A DNA stretch of 64,000 nt from Xenopus tropicalis (GCF_000004195.4 NC_030679.2:31609712-31673711), one strand, 5' to 3'; numbered from the stretch's first letter, positions 44,641 through 56,995 are shown. The notes: generated from the letters alone by a model not told the origin. A program made the numbers and translations.

Positions 44641-47027
44641 ACAGTTACTGGTTTGCTGCTTCTTGTCAACTGAAAGAAAACAGCTCTCTGTGTTTAAACT
44701 ACATCCTGGGATGGGCTTATCAGTGACCCCTACAGGGGGAGTGGAAATAGATACCAAGACATACATTAATGACCTATGGCCTGATGCACATTAACTCCCT
44801 TTCTTTTGTATTATTTTAAACTGTATATATATCCATACATTTATTCATATTTCCTGGGGTCACATTTGAAGTTGCATGGAGCTTTAGTTTTGGTATTTAG
44901 AAGGGAATGTTTAATTAGTGCACTCAAGAAGACTGTAAATTAAGTGCTACATTGCAAAAAAAAGGGGGAAACTTGATTTTCATTAAAAATCACCCCCCCA
45001 CCCGCCACCACATTTTTGTTGCTCCTGTTTTTTGGATTAAAATGAGGCCAAAGATGTCAGGGTACTGGGGATTGAAGCAGGGGTGCAGCTTATTGGGCCT
45101 CCCCCCCCCGAGCCTTTGTACAGCATGCTTGGGGGTTCTTTTTTGTGGTTCAGGTGCTGCTTTTCTCCCAGTGCTGTGATTCTAGCTCTGTCTCACTTAA
45201 AAGGGGAGTTCACATTTACAAAACCTACTATTTTCCAACAGTGCACTTTGGTACTTTTGTCATTTTGGTCCAAATTTTTTCCTAAAATTTATGTTTTCAA
45301 TATGATGGCCACTCTGCATCATAACGGTGTCTGTGCATGAACCGACACACTTATAAATCTGTTGAAACACTTAAATGAATGGATATTATAAAGTTACTCA
45401 GAATTACATTGCATATTTCATTATGCAACTTGTCAATTTGTCTTTATTATATGGACGGACATAAAACTATATATATTTGGTATTGGCACATTCAGGAGAC
45501 ATGGGACTTTCCAAATCAGTTTTCGCCGGGGGATGTCATATCGGGGAGATTAGTTGCCCGCAACAAGGGAGATTTGTCACAGGCGAATAATCTCCCTCGT
45601 GTGCCACAGCCCTTAGGTCACACCAGCCGACTAATGGACAAAGCTCTGCCTTTTGATCTAACACTTCTTCCTGTTACAGTTAGAGTTGCATTATTTCTGG
45701 TCATGTGATCTCTTTAATAAGTCACTTAACATAATATAAACTATCTGTTGGTTAAGTATTCATCCTGAGGGTATAGTTTTCCTTTAAAGCTAACAGAATA
45801 GTACAAATCACCTTTAGACAGATTAAGAATTAGATGTTCTTAGTGCAACTCAAGGTTTCATCCAAACGTCTTGATAAAGCTTTTTCTATAATGTGAAAAA
45901 CATATTATAAGTGTGTGTGTAATTATATAAACATGTGACTGTCTATGGCATCTTCAGCAGCCCCTCTGGCAATTTCCAGAATCCACAGATTGCCTATCTG
46001 GGCAAGCCCACAACCCATCACAGTGCATCAGCGTGAGTTCTGTCATGTGCATACCTGCATGCAATAACGCATACATAGAAGTAATTTAAAAAGTTGCGAC
46101 AATTTTCCGAAAAATCGGCAAATACCGATCATTACAGTTACTGGTTTGCTGCTTCTTGTCAACTGAAAGAAAACAGCTCTCTGTGTTTAAACTACATCCT
46201 GGGATGGGCTTATCAGTGACCCCTACAGGGGGAGTGGAAATAGATACCAAGACATACATTAATGACCTATGGCCTGATGCACATTAACTCCCTTTCTTTT
46301 GTATTATTTTAAACTGTATATATATCCATACATTTATTCATATTTCCTGGGGTCACATTTGAAGTTGCATGGAGCTTTAGTTTTGGTATTTAGAAGGGAA
46401 TGTTTAATTAGTGCACTCAAGAAGACTGTAAATTAAGTGCTACATTGCAAAAAAAAGGGGGAAACTTGATTTTCATTAAAAATCACCCCCCCACCCGCCA
46501 CCACATTTTTGTTGCTCCTGTTTTTTGGATTAAAATGAGGCCAAAGATGTCAGGGTACTGGGGATTGAAGCAGGGGTGCAGCTTATTGGGCCTCCCCCCC
46601 CCGAGCCTTTGTACAGCATGCTTGGGGGTTCTTTTTTGTGGTTCAGGTGCTGCTTTTCTCCCAGTGCTGTGATTCTAGCTCTGTCTCACTTAAAAGGGGA
46701 GTTCACATTTACAAAACCTACTATTTTCCAACAGTGCACTTTGGTACTTTTGTCATTTTGGTCCAAATTTTTTCCTAAAATTTATGTTTTCAATATGATG
46801 GCCACTCTGCATCATAACGGTGTCTGTGCATGAACCGACACACTTATAAATCTGTTGAAACACTTAAATGAATGGATATTATAAAGTTACTCAGAATTAC
46901 ATTGCATATTTCATTATGCAACTTGTCAATTTGTCTTTATTATATGGACGGACATTGATATCATGTCTTTTCCTATTTCTGTAAGTAACTGTTTTCTGTG
47001 CTTTGCTCATTACTGTTGGAACATAGC

Positions 47028-47330
47028 GATGAGCAAAATTTTTCAAAGCCATAGATTTGCGACAAATTTCTGTATTTTGTCATTGGCAGATTTTTTGCGA
47101 AACGGGCACAAAAATTCACTGCAGAAAAAAATTGCCAAATGACAAAAAAGGTGCATGCGTCAAAAAAAAGACACCTGTAAAAAAAAATTGTAGTGGGATG
47201 CAAGCGATAAAAAAATGTTTTGCCCCAATTTGTTTTTACACTGTTCATTTTTCGTGTTTTATGAATTTTTTCGCAGTCTCACAAATTTTTCGGCCAAGCG
47301 AAATGGGACAGATTCACTCATCGCTATTGG
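47028..47330. repeat. MITE with GCGATGAGCAAA...TCACTCATCGC ends
   Basis: Starts TAGCGATGAGCAAAATTTTTC and ends GACAGATTCACTCATCGCTA; the ends are inverted copies. It belongs to the GTGATGAGCGAATCTG family seen at 50162 and 59325-59768. Confidence 0.6.
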
Positions 47331-47337
47331 AAGATTA

Positions 47338-49700
47338 TTAGTTATAGAGTTATAGGGGTTATCAGGACTGAAGGGGTTATACTGAAATTATAGAATTACA
47401 TTATATTTGATTCTGAAAAATGTAATTTTATCTTTATTATATGGGTAGAAGTCTCCTACATAATGCTCATTTGCTCATTACTGCTCACTTCACTTTATAA
47501 CAACACAAAAGTCATTGCTTTCTCACAGTGCTTATTTGCTCATTACTGGTCACTGCACTGAGTGCTCTTTCCACTGCTTGCATTGTGACATCACAGTGAT
47601 GTCACAAAGTGTGCTGAGGTTGTTGATGCAGCTTGTCAACAACAGATCAGTTGCACTTTAGCAGCCATACTGTGAGGCACACGATGTCTTGCAGGTAAGT
47701 GAGAGATATGACGGCTAATTATATAATATATTCCTTGCTTTACCTTGTAGGGAAATTGCCCTATGATTCCCCATTGTAAGAATATTTCCTCTGTTGGAAG
47801 ATTCTTAGTTATAGGGGCACATTTACTAATCCACGATTGCTCCAAAGGCGTCCGAATGTGTTTTTTCCGTAATGATCTGTATTTTTGCAAATTTTTCGTT
47901 GCCGTCATGAATTTTTCGTATTTCCCCCGAATTTTCATCACCCTACTGAATTTTCGGATTGAACGAAAGAACGTTCGTTGCACAACGAACGTTCTTTCGT
48001 GCGCAAGTGCACTGATCGAGCCCATGCAGACATGCACTGAAGGATCAAAGTCAGAAAGGTTTCCCCGGCATTTACGATCATTCAATACGAAAAATTCGCA
48101 ACGAAAAGTCGTGAAAAATACGAAAAAGTCGCGACGGTGACGAAAAAGTTCCGAAATTTTCGTTTCCAATACGAATTTTTGCCGTTCGGGATTCGGATTC
48201 GTGGATTAGTAAATGTGCCCCATAGAGTTATAGCGTTTATCAGGCTGATTTATTATATTAAGATTATAGAATTACATTATATTTTATTTAAAAAAATGTA
48301 ATTTTGTCTTATTTTTATGGGTGGAGATTTCTTATATAACATCACAATAGTCCTTGTTTTCACACAATGCTCATTACTGGTCACTTCACTATATAACATC
48401 ACAATAGTCATTGCTTTCTCACAGTGCTCATTTGCTCAGTATTGTTCACTGCACTGAGTAATCTTTCCACTGCTTGCATTGTGACATCACAGTGATGTCA
48501 CAAAGGGTGCTGAGGTTGTTGATGCAGCTTGTCAACAACAGATCAGTTGCACTTTAGCAGCCATACTGTGAGGCACACGATGTCTTGCAGGTAAGTGAGA
48601 GATATGACGGCTAATTATATAATATATTCCTTGCTTTACCTTGTAGGGAAATTGCCCTATGATTCCCCATTGTAAGAATATTTTCTCTCTTGGAAGATTC
48701 TTAGTTATAGAGTTATAGCGTTTATCAGGCTGATTTATTATATTAAGATTATAGAATTACATTATATTTTATTTAAAAAAATGTAATTTTGTCTTATTTA
48801 TATGGGTGGAGATTTCTTATATAACATCACAATAGTCCTTGTTTTCACACAATGCTCATTACTGGTCACTTCACTATATAACATCACAATAGTCATTGCT
48901 TTCTCACAGTGCTCATTTGCTCAGTATTGTTCACTGCACTGAGTAATCTTTCCACTGCTTGCATTGTGACATCACAGTGATGTCACAAAGGGTGCTGAGG
49001 TTGTTGATGCAGCTTGTCAACAACAGATCAGTTGCACTTTAGCAGCCATACTGTGAGGCACACGATGTCTTGCAGGTAAGTGAGAGATATGACGGCTAAT
49101 TATATAATATATTCCTTGCTTTACCTTGTAGGGAAATTGCCCTATGATTCCCCATTGTAAGAATATTTTCTCTCTTGGAAGATTCTTAGTTATAGAGTTA
49201 TAGCGTTTATCAGGCTGATTTATTATATTAAGATTATAGAATTACATTATATTTTATTTAAAAAAATGTAATTTTGTCTTATTTATATGGGTGGAGATTT
49301 CTTATATAACATCACAATAGTCCTTGTTTTCACACAATGCTCATTACTGGTCACTTCACTATATAACATCACAATAGTCATTGCTTTCTCACAGTGCTCA
49401 TTTGCTCAGTATTGTTCACTGCACTGAGTAAACTTTCCACTGCTTGCATTGTGACATCACAGTGATGTCACAAAGGGTGCTGAGGTTGTTGATGCAGCTT
49501 GTCAACAACAGATCAGTTGCACTTTAGCAGCCATACTGTGAGGCACACGATGTCTTGCAGGTAAGTGAGAGATATGACGGCTAATTATATAATATATTCC
49601 TTGCTTTACCTTGTAGGGATATTGCCCTATGATTCCCCATTGTAAGAATATTTTCTCTGTTGGAAGATTCTCAGTTATAGAGTTATAGGGGTTATTATAA
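47338..49700 (+). repeat. Tandem array, 485-bp unit
   Basis: CAGGTAAGTGAGAGATATG recurs with its GTAAG at 47695, 48591, 49076 and 49561. The last two spacings are 485; the first is 896, which equals 485 plus a 411-bp insertion (408-bp MITE plus 3-bp duplication). Units 2-4 differ by only a few bases; the first, partial unit (47338-47694) is clearly diverged. Each unit holds the palindrome TTGTGACATCAC-A-GTGATGTCACAA (47583, 48479, 48964, 49449) and ends in a consensus splice donor. Confidence 0.9.
47814..48221. mobile_element. Harbinger-like MITE inside one 485-bp unit, TSD ATA
   Basis: 408 bp. Ends GGGGCACATTTACTAATCC and GGATTAGTAAATGTGCCCC. ATA is duplicated at 47811-47813 and 48222-48224. 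The neighbouring units give the empty site TTAGTTATAGAGTT, proving the insertion limits. Middle part is a foldback with CGAACGTTCTTTCGT-type inverted words. Confidence 0.9.
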
Positions 49701-49994
49701 CTGATTTGTCAAACTTCATATTTGTTCAATTTTCCGCTTCAAATAAACGCAAAAGAAACCATCACAAAAAACTCTAACCACAATTCGTAACTTACTCATT
49801 ACAAGTTACATTTTTTTTTTTTTTTTAAATACTCTAATTGGTTAAATAGTTTACATTGTGCCTGGCCAGCTCCCATTGACTTCTGCGTGACCATGGGGTG
49901 TTTTTTTTGCTTAATAAATATTGAAAATTCATGGGTTTTTTTTAACCAAAATTTGAATTCATTATTATTATTATTATTACTGCTGTAAAAAAAT

Positions 49995-50105
49995 AAATAC
50001 TCCCCATATGTGTGAATGTGATCCTTAGATTGTAAGCCCCACTGACACAGGGACTGCTGTGTAATCTCTCTAACAGCGCTACAGAATATGCCAGCACTAT
50101 GTCAG
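49995..50105 (+). repeat. CR1/L2 3' end fragment
   Basis: AGATTGTAAGCCCCACTG and ACAGCGCTACAGAATATG are typical of the 3' untranslated tail of L2/CR1-type LINEs, also seen at 5545-5740. Confidence 0.45.
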
Positions 50106-50161
50106 GCTAGCACCTGATCTTTAGTGGAACACCTCACCATTCCTTATGATTAAAAACTAGT

Positions 50162-52190
50162 GATGAGCGAATCTGTCCCATTTTGCTTCACCAAACAATT
50201 TGTCAATTTGTGAAACGGCAAAAAATCCGCAAAGGGCGTTTGTCGCTCATCTTTTTTGTCAATTTTCCCATCGACTTTGACAGGGAAGATTTTCAAACTG
50301 CTGTCACTCTTATAGCTTTGAAGCTACACCCCCCAAACTTGAATAACATAATAATGGGGTCACCCCGAATGAAACCGCAACATTTGTGGGAGGGGCCAGC
50401 AACAGCCAATCAAATTTCACCCATTGACTTTAATGGGGAAATTGAAACTGCTGCCAATCTTACAGCTTTGAGGCTACACTACCCAAACTTGAATCACACA
50501 GTCATGGGGTCAGCCTGAATGAAAATATGATGATTGCTGGATGCCCAAAAGTGGGTGGAGCTGTGAACAACCAATCAGATTTTACCTATGGACTTGCTGC
50601 CATTCTAACAGTAATAACACCAGGGTCTCCAAACTTTGCAGGGTTAGGCACCAGGTAACTGCGGTTCAAGGTAAGAAAAAGTGGGTGGGGCCACCAACAG
50701 CCAATCAGAGTTTACCTATTGACTTTCAATGGGGAAATTCAATCTGCTGCCAGTCTCACAGTATTAACACCAGGGTCCCCAAACTTTTCACAGTTGGTCA
50801 CTAGGGGACTGCAGTTTTAGTTTTGAAAAGTGGGCGGAGCCACCAACAACCAATCAGATTTCACTTATTGATTTTTATTGGTTTGTTGCCAGGGTTCCCA
50901 AACTTTGCATAGTCAGTCATTGGGTGACTACTTTACGCATTTAAGGTTTTTTGTATTTTTGTAAGTGGGTGGAGCCACCAACAGCCAATCAGATTTTACC
51001 TATTGACTTTCAATGGGAAAATTCAACCTGCTGCCAGTCTCACAGTATTAACAAACAACAGGGACCCCAAACTTTTCACAGTTGGTCACTAGAGGACTGC
51101 AGTTTTAGTTTTGAAAAAGTGGGCGGGGCCACCAACAGCCAATCAGATTTCACCTATTGCATTTTATTGATGCCAGGGTTCCCAAACTTTGCACATTCAA
51201 TCACTGCGTGACTTCGTACTCAAGGTTAGACAAAGTGGGCGGGGCCGCCAAAAGCCAATCACATTTCTTTCATTGGGGAAATCAGATTGAAATTTTAACT
51301 GCTGCCATTCTCACATGTTTAATGTCAGGGTCCCCAAACTTTGCACAGTTTGTCACTGGGTGACTACATTCCAAGTTTAGAAAAGTGGGCGGGGTCAACA
51401 ACAACCAATCAGATTTCACCTATTGATTTTTTTTTTTTTTTGCTTAAATTTAAAATGCTGCCTTTCTCACACTATTTATGTCAAAGTTCCCAAACTTTGC
51501 AAAGTCAGTCACTGGATGGGCTAGAACAAGTGGTAGGAGCCAACAACAACCAATCCATTTCCACCCATTAGAATTCATTGGTTTATATTTAAACTGATTC
51601 CATTATTTAAATATTAATTCCAGGGTTGTTAAAGTTTCCAGAGTTAGTCACTGGGTATTTGCCGTTCAAAATTCGAAAAAAGTGGACAGACCCACCAACA
51701 GCCAATAACATTTCACCTATTTACTTTCAATGGTGAAGTGTAAAATGCTGTCAGCCTCACAATGAATGCCTGAGTCCCCAAAATTTGCGAAGTTGGTCAC
51801 TGGGAGACTGCAGTTCAAAAATAGGAAAAGTGGGTTGGGCCACTAACAGCCAATCAGATTTCATCCATTGAATTTTATTGGTTTAAATTTAAAATGCTGC
51901 CGTTCTTTAACTATTAATCCTAGGGTCCCTAAACTTTGACTTAGTTAGTCACTGGGTAACTGCAGTTCCAGGTTAGAAAAAGGGGGTGGAGCCACCAACC
52001 GCCAATCAGATGACTTTGAGTGGGGAAATTAAATTGCTGCCATGCAGACACTATTAAAACCAGGGTCCCCAAACTTTGCACAGTGGCTTTTACTGTATAA
52101 CTGTGGTCCAAGGTTAGAGAAAGTGGGCAGAGCCAACAACAGATCAGGTTTCATTCAGTGACGTCATGTTTTTCAACCCAACATGAAGTT
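50162..52190 (+). repeat. Irregular tandem array (~145-bp unit) with GC-box/CCAAT pairs
   Basis: CCAATCAGATTT-like words occur at about 50413, 50571, 50701, 50848, 50984, 51138, 51256, 51402, 51550, 51702, 51851 and 52002, spaced about 117-160 bp. Most are preceded by GTGGGxGGxGCCACCAAC. Each unit also has GGGTCCCCAAACTTTGCAC and GTCACTGGGTGACT. The left end (GTGATGAGCGAATCTGTCCC at 50162) is that of a frog MITE family, so the array may be the interior of a large transposon. It ends in (ATT)n at about 52215-52230, roughly 160 bases before the first spinster-like exon. Confidence 0.85.
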
Positions 52191-52386
52191 TGTTCTCAAA
52201 CTTCCCTTTCTAGTTATTATTATTATTAATAACGTGTTTATAAAGTTCCTTAACCCTTAACATACCCTCAACATATCAAACGTCATATTTCAAAATGATA
52301 AAACTAATAATTATCACCTCTCTTGTCATTTCAGTATATTCAAACTTTTATTCAACGTATTTATTCGTTCTAAAAACTCTCAACAG

Positions 52387-55300
52387 TGTCCTGAAGAAAG
52401 GGACATTGAGAGAAACATTGAAAATGAAGAGAAGACAGACATGATGAGTGTAGAGAAGAATGCTCCACCTCAGATCTCCTTTAGGCGTGCTTTATTTACA
52501 GTCTTCTTATATATCTACCTGAGTTTTGTTGACTTTATGGACCAGTTCATTTTCATAGGTAAGCAGTTCATCCAATTTAGTGCTCAATGTGTGTATTAGG
52601 ACAAACCTTCTGACACAAGTAGATTATTCCTGCATTATTCAGTTAGTTTGTGTGCATGTTCTACTGCTTTACTCTATGGGGCGATTACCCCTGAAACGTC
52701 ACCGCAACACTGATTTTGGGGTTTCTAATGTAGGAAAGCACTAGCTACACTATCTGCATCCCCCATTTTCAGGTGTTAGTGGTAGGAGAGGTCATGGGCA
52801 GACTGCATTATGGCCAAAGTGGCCCTTAGTATCTGTATTAAAAATGTATTTTTTCTCTTTTTACAGGACTAGTACCTATTATAAAAAAGGAGTTCCAGGT
52901 ACCATCTATCACAATAGGAGTAATAACTATAGGTATGGCAAAAAAAAATTTTTGTTCTCTTTGTCTGTCTATAAGCCCACTCACTGTAATTTTTCTTTCC
53001 TTTGAACTTAACCCATATGTAATAAAAAAAATAATATTTGCCCAGACGCAGTAACTCATAGCAAAAGTCAACAGGTAGAATTTACTGGTCACCTTTTTAA
53101 AGGAAAACTATACCCTCAGAATGAATACTTAGCCAACAGATATTTATATTTTGTTAAGTGGCCTATTAAAGAATATTGCCAAACTGTAATATATACAGTA
53201 TATCAGTAAATATTGCCCTTTTGACATCCTTTCCCTTGAGACACCATTTAGTGATGGGCTGTGTGCTCCCTCAGAGATCACATGACCAGAAATAATGCAG
53301 TTTTAACTGTAACAGGAAGTAGTGTGGGAGTAAAAGGCAGAACTCTGTCCATTAATTGGCTGATGGGGCCTAGCATGTATGTGTGTCTTTGCTTGAATCC
53401 TATGATCCCAGGAGGCGGCCAATTGGCAATTTTCTATTTAGGAATACCCAATAGCACATAGTACTTTAAAAGTATATTTTTACGAAAATGGTTGATTTAA
53501 ATAAAGCAGACTTTTACATATGAGCTTGTTTATGCAATATATTTTTAAAGAGACCTACACTGTTTGGGGGTTTAGTTTTCCTTTAAAAGCAAACATCTTT
53601 TACATGTAAGTTTGACAATTTCTGTGTCACTATCTTCTCTCACAATCTTCTTTATTCCCCAACAGTGTTTATATGCACTAGAGCGATCTTAGCACCATTT
53701 TTCGGCTGTGCTTCAGATCGTTATAACCGTAAGAAGGTCATATGCATTGGATTATTCTTCTATTCCCTTTTCGCCTTTGGATGCACATACATTCCCAAGC
53801 AGGTAAGTGTTGCTTATTTGTTATTCATTCAACCCATCTTACTTTTTATAATTAGACAGTATTTTCAGTTGTTTTCTTATCTAGTTTAGAGTGCAATTGC
53901 ACTTTTTCCACTATCCTTTCCAGCAGGGAGAGGTGTGGGCTCTACTGGCTCAGATGGGCCAGACACTCCCCTGGCTCAGCCATTTAGGAGTAGAATGAAA
54001 TGATGAAAAGTTTAGGTTTAGCTTGATTTTACTCATAATCTTTCCTCTACAGTAACATTCTTCGTTGTCATTCAGTCTGGTACTTAATAGAGTTTTGTCT
54101 TGTTTAATGTCTTTTCCGAAATTAGGGGTTCTGGATCTTCATGCTTGCGCGACTAGCTGTTTCAGCCATGGCGGAAAGCTGCTTGACCCCAGTACCTTCG
54201 CTGATTGCGGATCTTTTCGGTCCCGAGAAGAGGACACGCATCCTAGCTTTATACATGTGCACTAAGGCAGTGTTCTGGTATGTACTAGATCATAACTTTG
54301 TGTTTATTTCCAAAGGCTCCTCTCATGAATGCATGTGTAGGCCATTACCCCACTGATGTAATAACTATAAGATAAACAGTGATACATATGTCTGGTTTTT
54401 AATTGTTATCTTTTTATTACAGTATCATTGCTAGCTGCTTTGGAACACCAGTAATTAACCTGGCAGGTTTGAACTGGCGCAATGCACTGCGGGTAAGTGA
54501 CACACAACTTTTTTTTAAAAATACTTTTTTTGGTAGTGGAGCTACAAATATCTGAACTGAGGCAAAAGTATATGTATATCATATAATATGTATATGGAAT
54601 AATAGGTTTTAGTTTTGTATACATTATAAAAAGGATAGTTAAAAACACAAATAAATAGAAAAACATTTCTATTGTTGAGAGCTAAAGTGATCATTAAATT
54701 CATCTATGGAAATCTCTGAAACAGACCAGATATATCACACCTCTTTTGGCCTGTTTCATTTGGTAGGAGTACATAGTAAGATGTCAGCTAAAATAATAAC
54801 TCTGTACAACCATAAAAACTAATATCAAGTATCTTAATTCTAATACAGATAACCCCAGGGTTTGGCCTTTTTGGCCTATTACTGGCAATAATTGTTATGA
54901 AGGAACCTCAACGAGGAGGAATGGAAGATGACAAAAATGGGGATGAAGGAACTAAATTAAATTGTTCCTGCTATACTAACCTGAAACAACTGCTGAAAAG
55001 GTAAGTGTATCTTCTACCTCTCTAGCAATCAGAGACAAGGAATGGCAGCTCCAGCAGGAGATATTTAGTCACAATGCCAATTAGAGAAAAAAAGGCCAGT
55101 AATAAAAGCAATGCATAAGCAATACAAGGGAAGCCAGTGTACTTTAGAGAGCTAATGAAGAGTGTGTGATGGCTTCCAAATGCCTCAGGTGCCCCCACTG
55201 TAGTATTTTGTACATGACCCTGAATGCTGTAGTTTTGTTAGCAGTGCAGAAAACACACTGAAATAAGAATCAAAACTGGTATTTTACTGCTAATTATATT

Positions 55301-56977
55301 TTTTATCTGGCCTTATTCTAACTGGTCCTTTAATATGAGATAAATATTAACCAGGAAAATTTAGAAAATGTTGGCACTAACTTCAGCTTTCCTCTTTCAG
55401 TTGTCACTTTCTCACCTTCACAGCTGGCATATTATGCTATGCTTATGTGCTTGGTGCGAAATATTTTTGGGTCCCTGGAATAATTCGACAAGCTCGGAAA
55501 GATGTACCTATCGAGGTATATTGTTGGACCACAGACTGCAGCTATGATGACAAGTAAGTTCCACTTTATTAAACTAAACTTCTGATCCAGACTGCTCTAC
55601 ATATTACATGTAGATGTTTCATGTGTATAACATCGCCAATAGAGACATTTCTCTCCAACACAGGTACACACAAACCATTATTGCAGACCATGTAGCAACA
55701 TACAGGCCATTTAAACAAAGAATTTAGCTGTCATTGATTTGTGCTGGATTTTCTTCTTTCCTTCTGACACCATATTTATTTACTGTTTCCATTTCTAGCC
55801 TGATTTTTGGAATCATCAAATGCGCTTCTGACCTAATTGGAATTATTATTGGCACGGAAATCAGCAAGCGTTGCCAGAAGAAGAATCCTAATGTCGACGC
55901 ACTGTTGTGCGGAATAGGGCTTTTCTTCTGTGCACCTTTCTTTGTGCTCTTTATATTCTTTGTAGAAATCAATCTGCCTGCTGCCTATGTAAGTACTATT
56001 AATCTAGCACACAGTATAATTAGTAGGTTTTATGGCACAGATTTTCAACACCTAACATATAATAGTAAAAATGTAGACTGTATATTCCCCCACTTTGATT
56101 GCTCTGCAAATAATAGTTAATAATTCTTTATTTTTTCAGGGTTTCATTGCCATCTCTAGGATATTACAAGCAATATGCCAAGTCCCGATGGTTAACATGA
56201 AACTGGTAGTGTAACCTTTACTGTGCTTTATTTACTCCCAAACTATTTACCCCCTGTATAGCAAATGCTTCTTGTCTATTAGTTCCTATAGAAGTGAATT
56301 AAGAGCTCTGCAGATTCTAGAAAATGTGTCTTTCTAGCCTTATGTGCCTTGAAGTACTTCTGAAAATAATCAGTGGTAGATGGGTGATCCTAACCCTTTG
56401 TCTTCTCTCTTTAGAACCTAGTGAGCCCAGAACTACGTGGGACAGCTAGTTCTATCCAAATATTATTTGCTAAGCTGATAGGAAAAGTAGGGAGCATATA
56501 CTTTATAATGTTGGTAAGTAGAATATTTTATCCTTTCTATTGTAATGTCTAGTAAATAGGACCTTTATTTTCTATTTTTAACAAGATATTTAAACCTTGA
56601 ATCGAAGGGGGGTTAATGTATTAATGCTTGAGCCTCTGGGCTCAAGAATTTTGTTTCTTGAACCACATATGAGTATCTAAACCCACGTGTGGTTTCTGCA
56701 TCAGAATTCCTCAGGTTGCTACTTTAAAATCATTGTTTTTTACTTTAAATGTTCCTGCATAATCTGCAGCAAAATTTTATCTCTGCCTTTTTCTGTCATA
56801 CAGATTTCTGAAGCAATCCTAAAGCACAATTATACTCGGCTCAGTAGTGTGCAGTTTGCGTTGACATTGGCTCCATTAGTGGCAATGATTGGAGGGATAG
56901 TATTTTTTACTGTATATCTCCTAAAACAGAAAAGGGCAGCAAAACCAGGCCCGGAAGCTGTTATCAGCCAGAAATAA
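52387..56977 (+). CDS. Spinster-like (SPNS family) MFS transporter, 11 exons
   Basis: Spinster proteins are 12-helix major-facilitator carriers of sphingosine-1-phosphate or lysophospholipids. Exons: 52387-52558, 52867-52932, 53666-53802, 54126-54277, 54423-54492, 54849-55000, 55401-55553, 55799-55988, 56140-56205, 56415-56513, 56804-56977. All borders are GT-AG and phases agree. From the ATG at 52441 there are 458 codons; family members have about 500-550, so the N-terminus is short or an upstream coding exon is missed. Seen: the MFS loop 2-3 motif with DRYNRKK (79-85), SLIADLFGPEKRTR, NWRNALRITPGFGL, KEPQRGG, NLIFGIIKCASDLIGIIIG and ELRGTASSIQILFAKLIG. The usual MDR motif in helix 1 is MDQ (Q35), while the helix-4 Glu (E124) is kept. 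Which paralogue is unclear. Confidence 0.88.
52441..52443 (+). promoter_or_regulatory. Probable start codon of the spinster-like gene
   Basis: First in-frame ATG of the first recognised exon, giving MMSVEKNAPPQISFRRALF before helix 1. The frame is open upstream through CPEERDIERNIENEEKTD and beyond to a TAA at 52258, without another ATG. The exon may begin after CAACAG at 52386 (weak pyrimidine tract) or further upstream. Confidence 0.5.
53097..53586. mobile_element. Kolobok/T2-like MITE in spinster-like intron 2
   Basis: 490 bp. Ends TTAAAGGAAAACTATACCC and GGGTTTAGTTTTCCTTTAA, TTAA at both limits (53097-53100, 53583-53586). Related fragments: 23769-24040 and 41513-41690. Confidence 0.8.
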
Positions 56978-56995
56978 CTCCCATCCCAGGATACA

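Larger units (their letters stand above)
41355..46955 (+). repeat. Tandem segmental duplication with internal deletion in copy 2
   Basis: 41355-41966 matches 45460-46071 at constant offset 4105, and 44595-45462 matches 46088-46955 at constant offset 1493. Compared stretches looked identical. The simplest reading is one 4.1-kb segment (41355-45462) copied in tandem, the second copy then losing 41967-44594, with a 16-base filler at 46072-46087. The duplication junction at 45460-45462 shows CAT microhomology. Confidence 0.85.

Noticed and set aside
47636..48169. 177-codon minus-strand frame across the 485-bp array
   Set aside because: More than half of it is the palindromic MITE at 47814-48221; the opposite strand is also open, as expected of an inverted repeat.
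50400..52100. CRISPR-like spaced repeats
   Set aside because: The repeats are long, imperfect and irregularly spaced (117-160 bp) in vertebrate DNA without cas genes; this is a eukaryotic tandem array.
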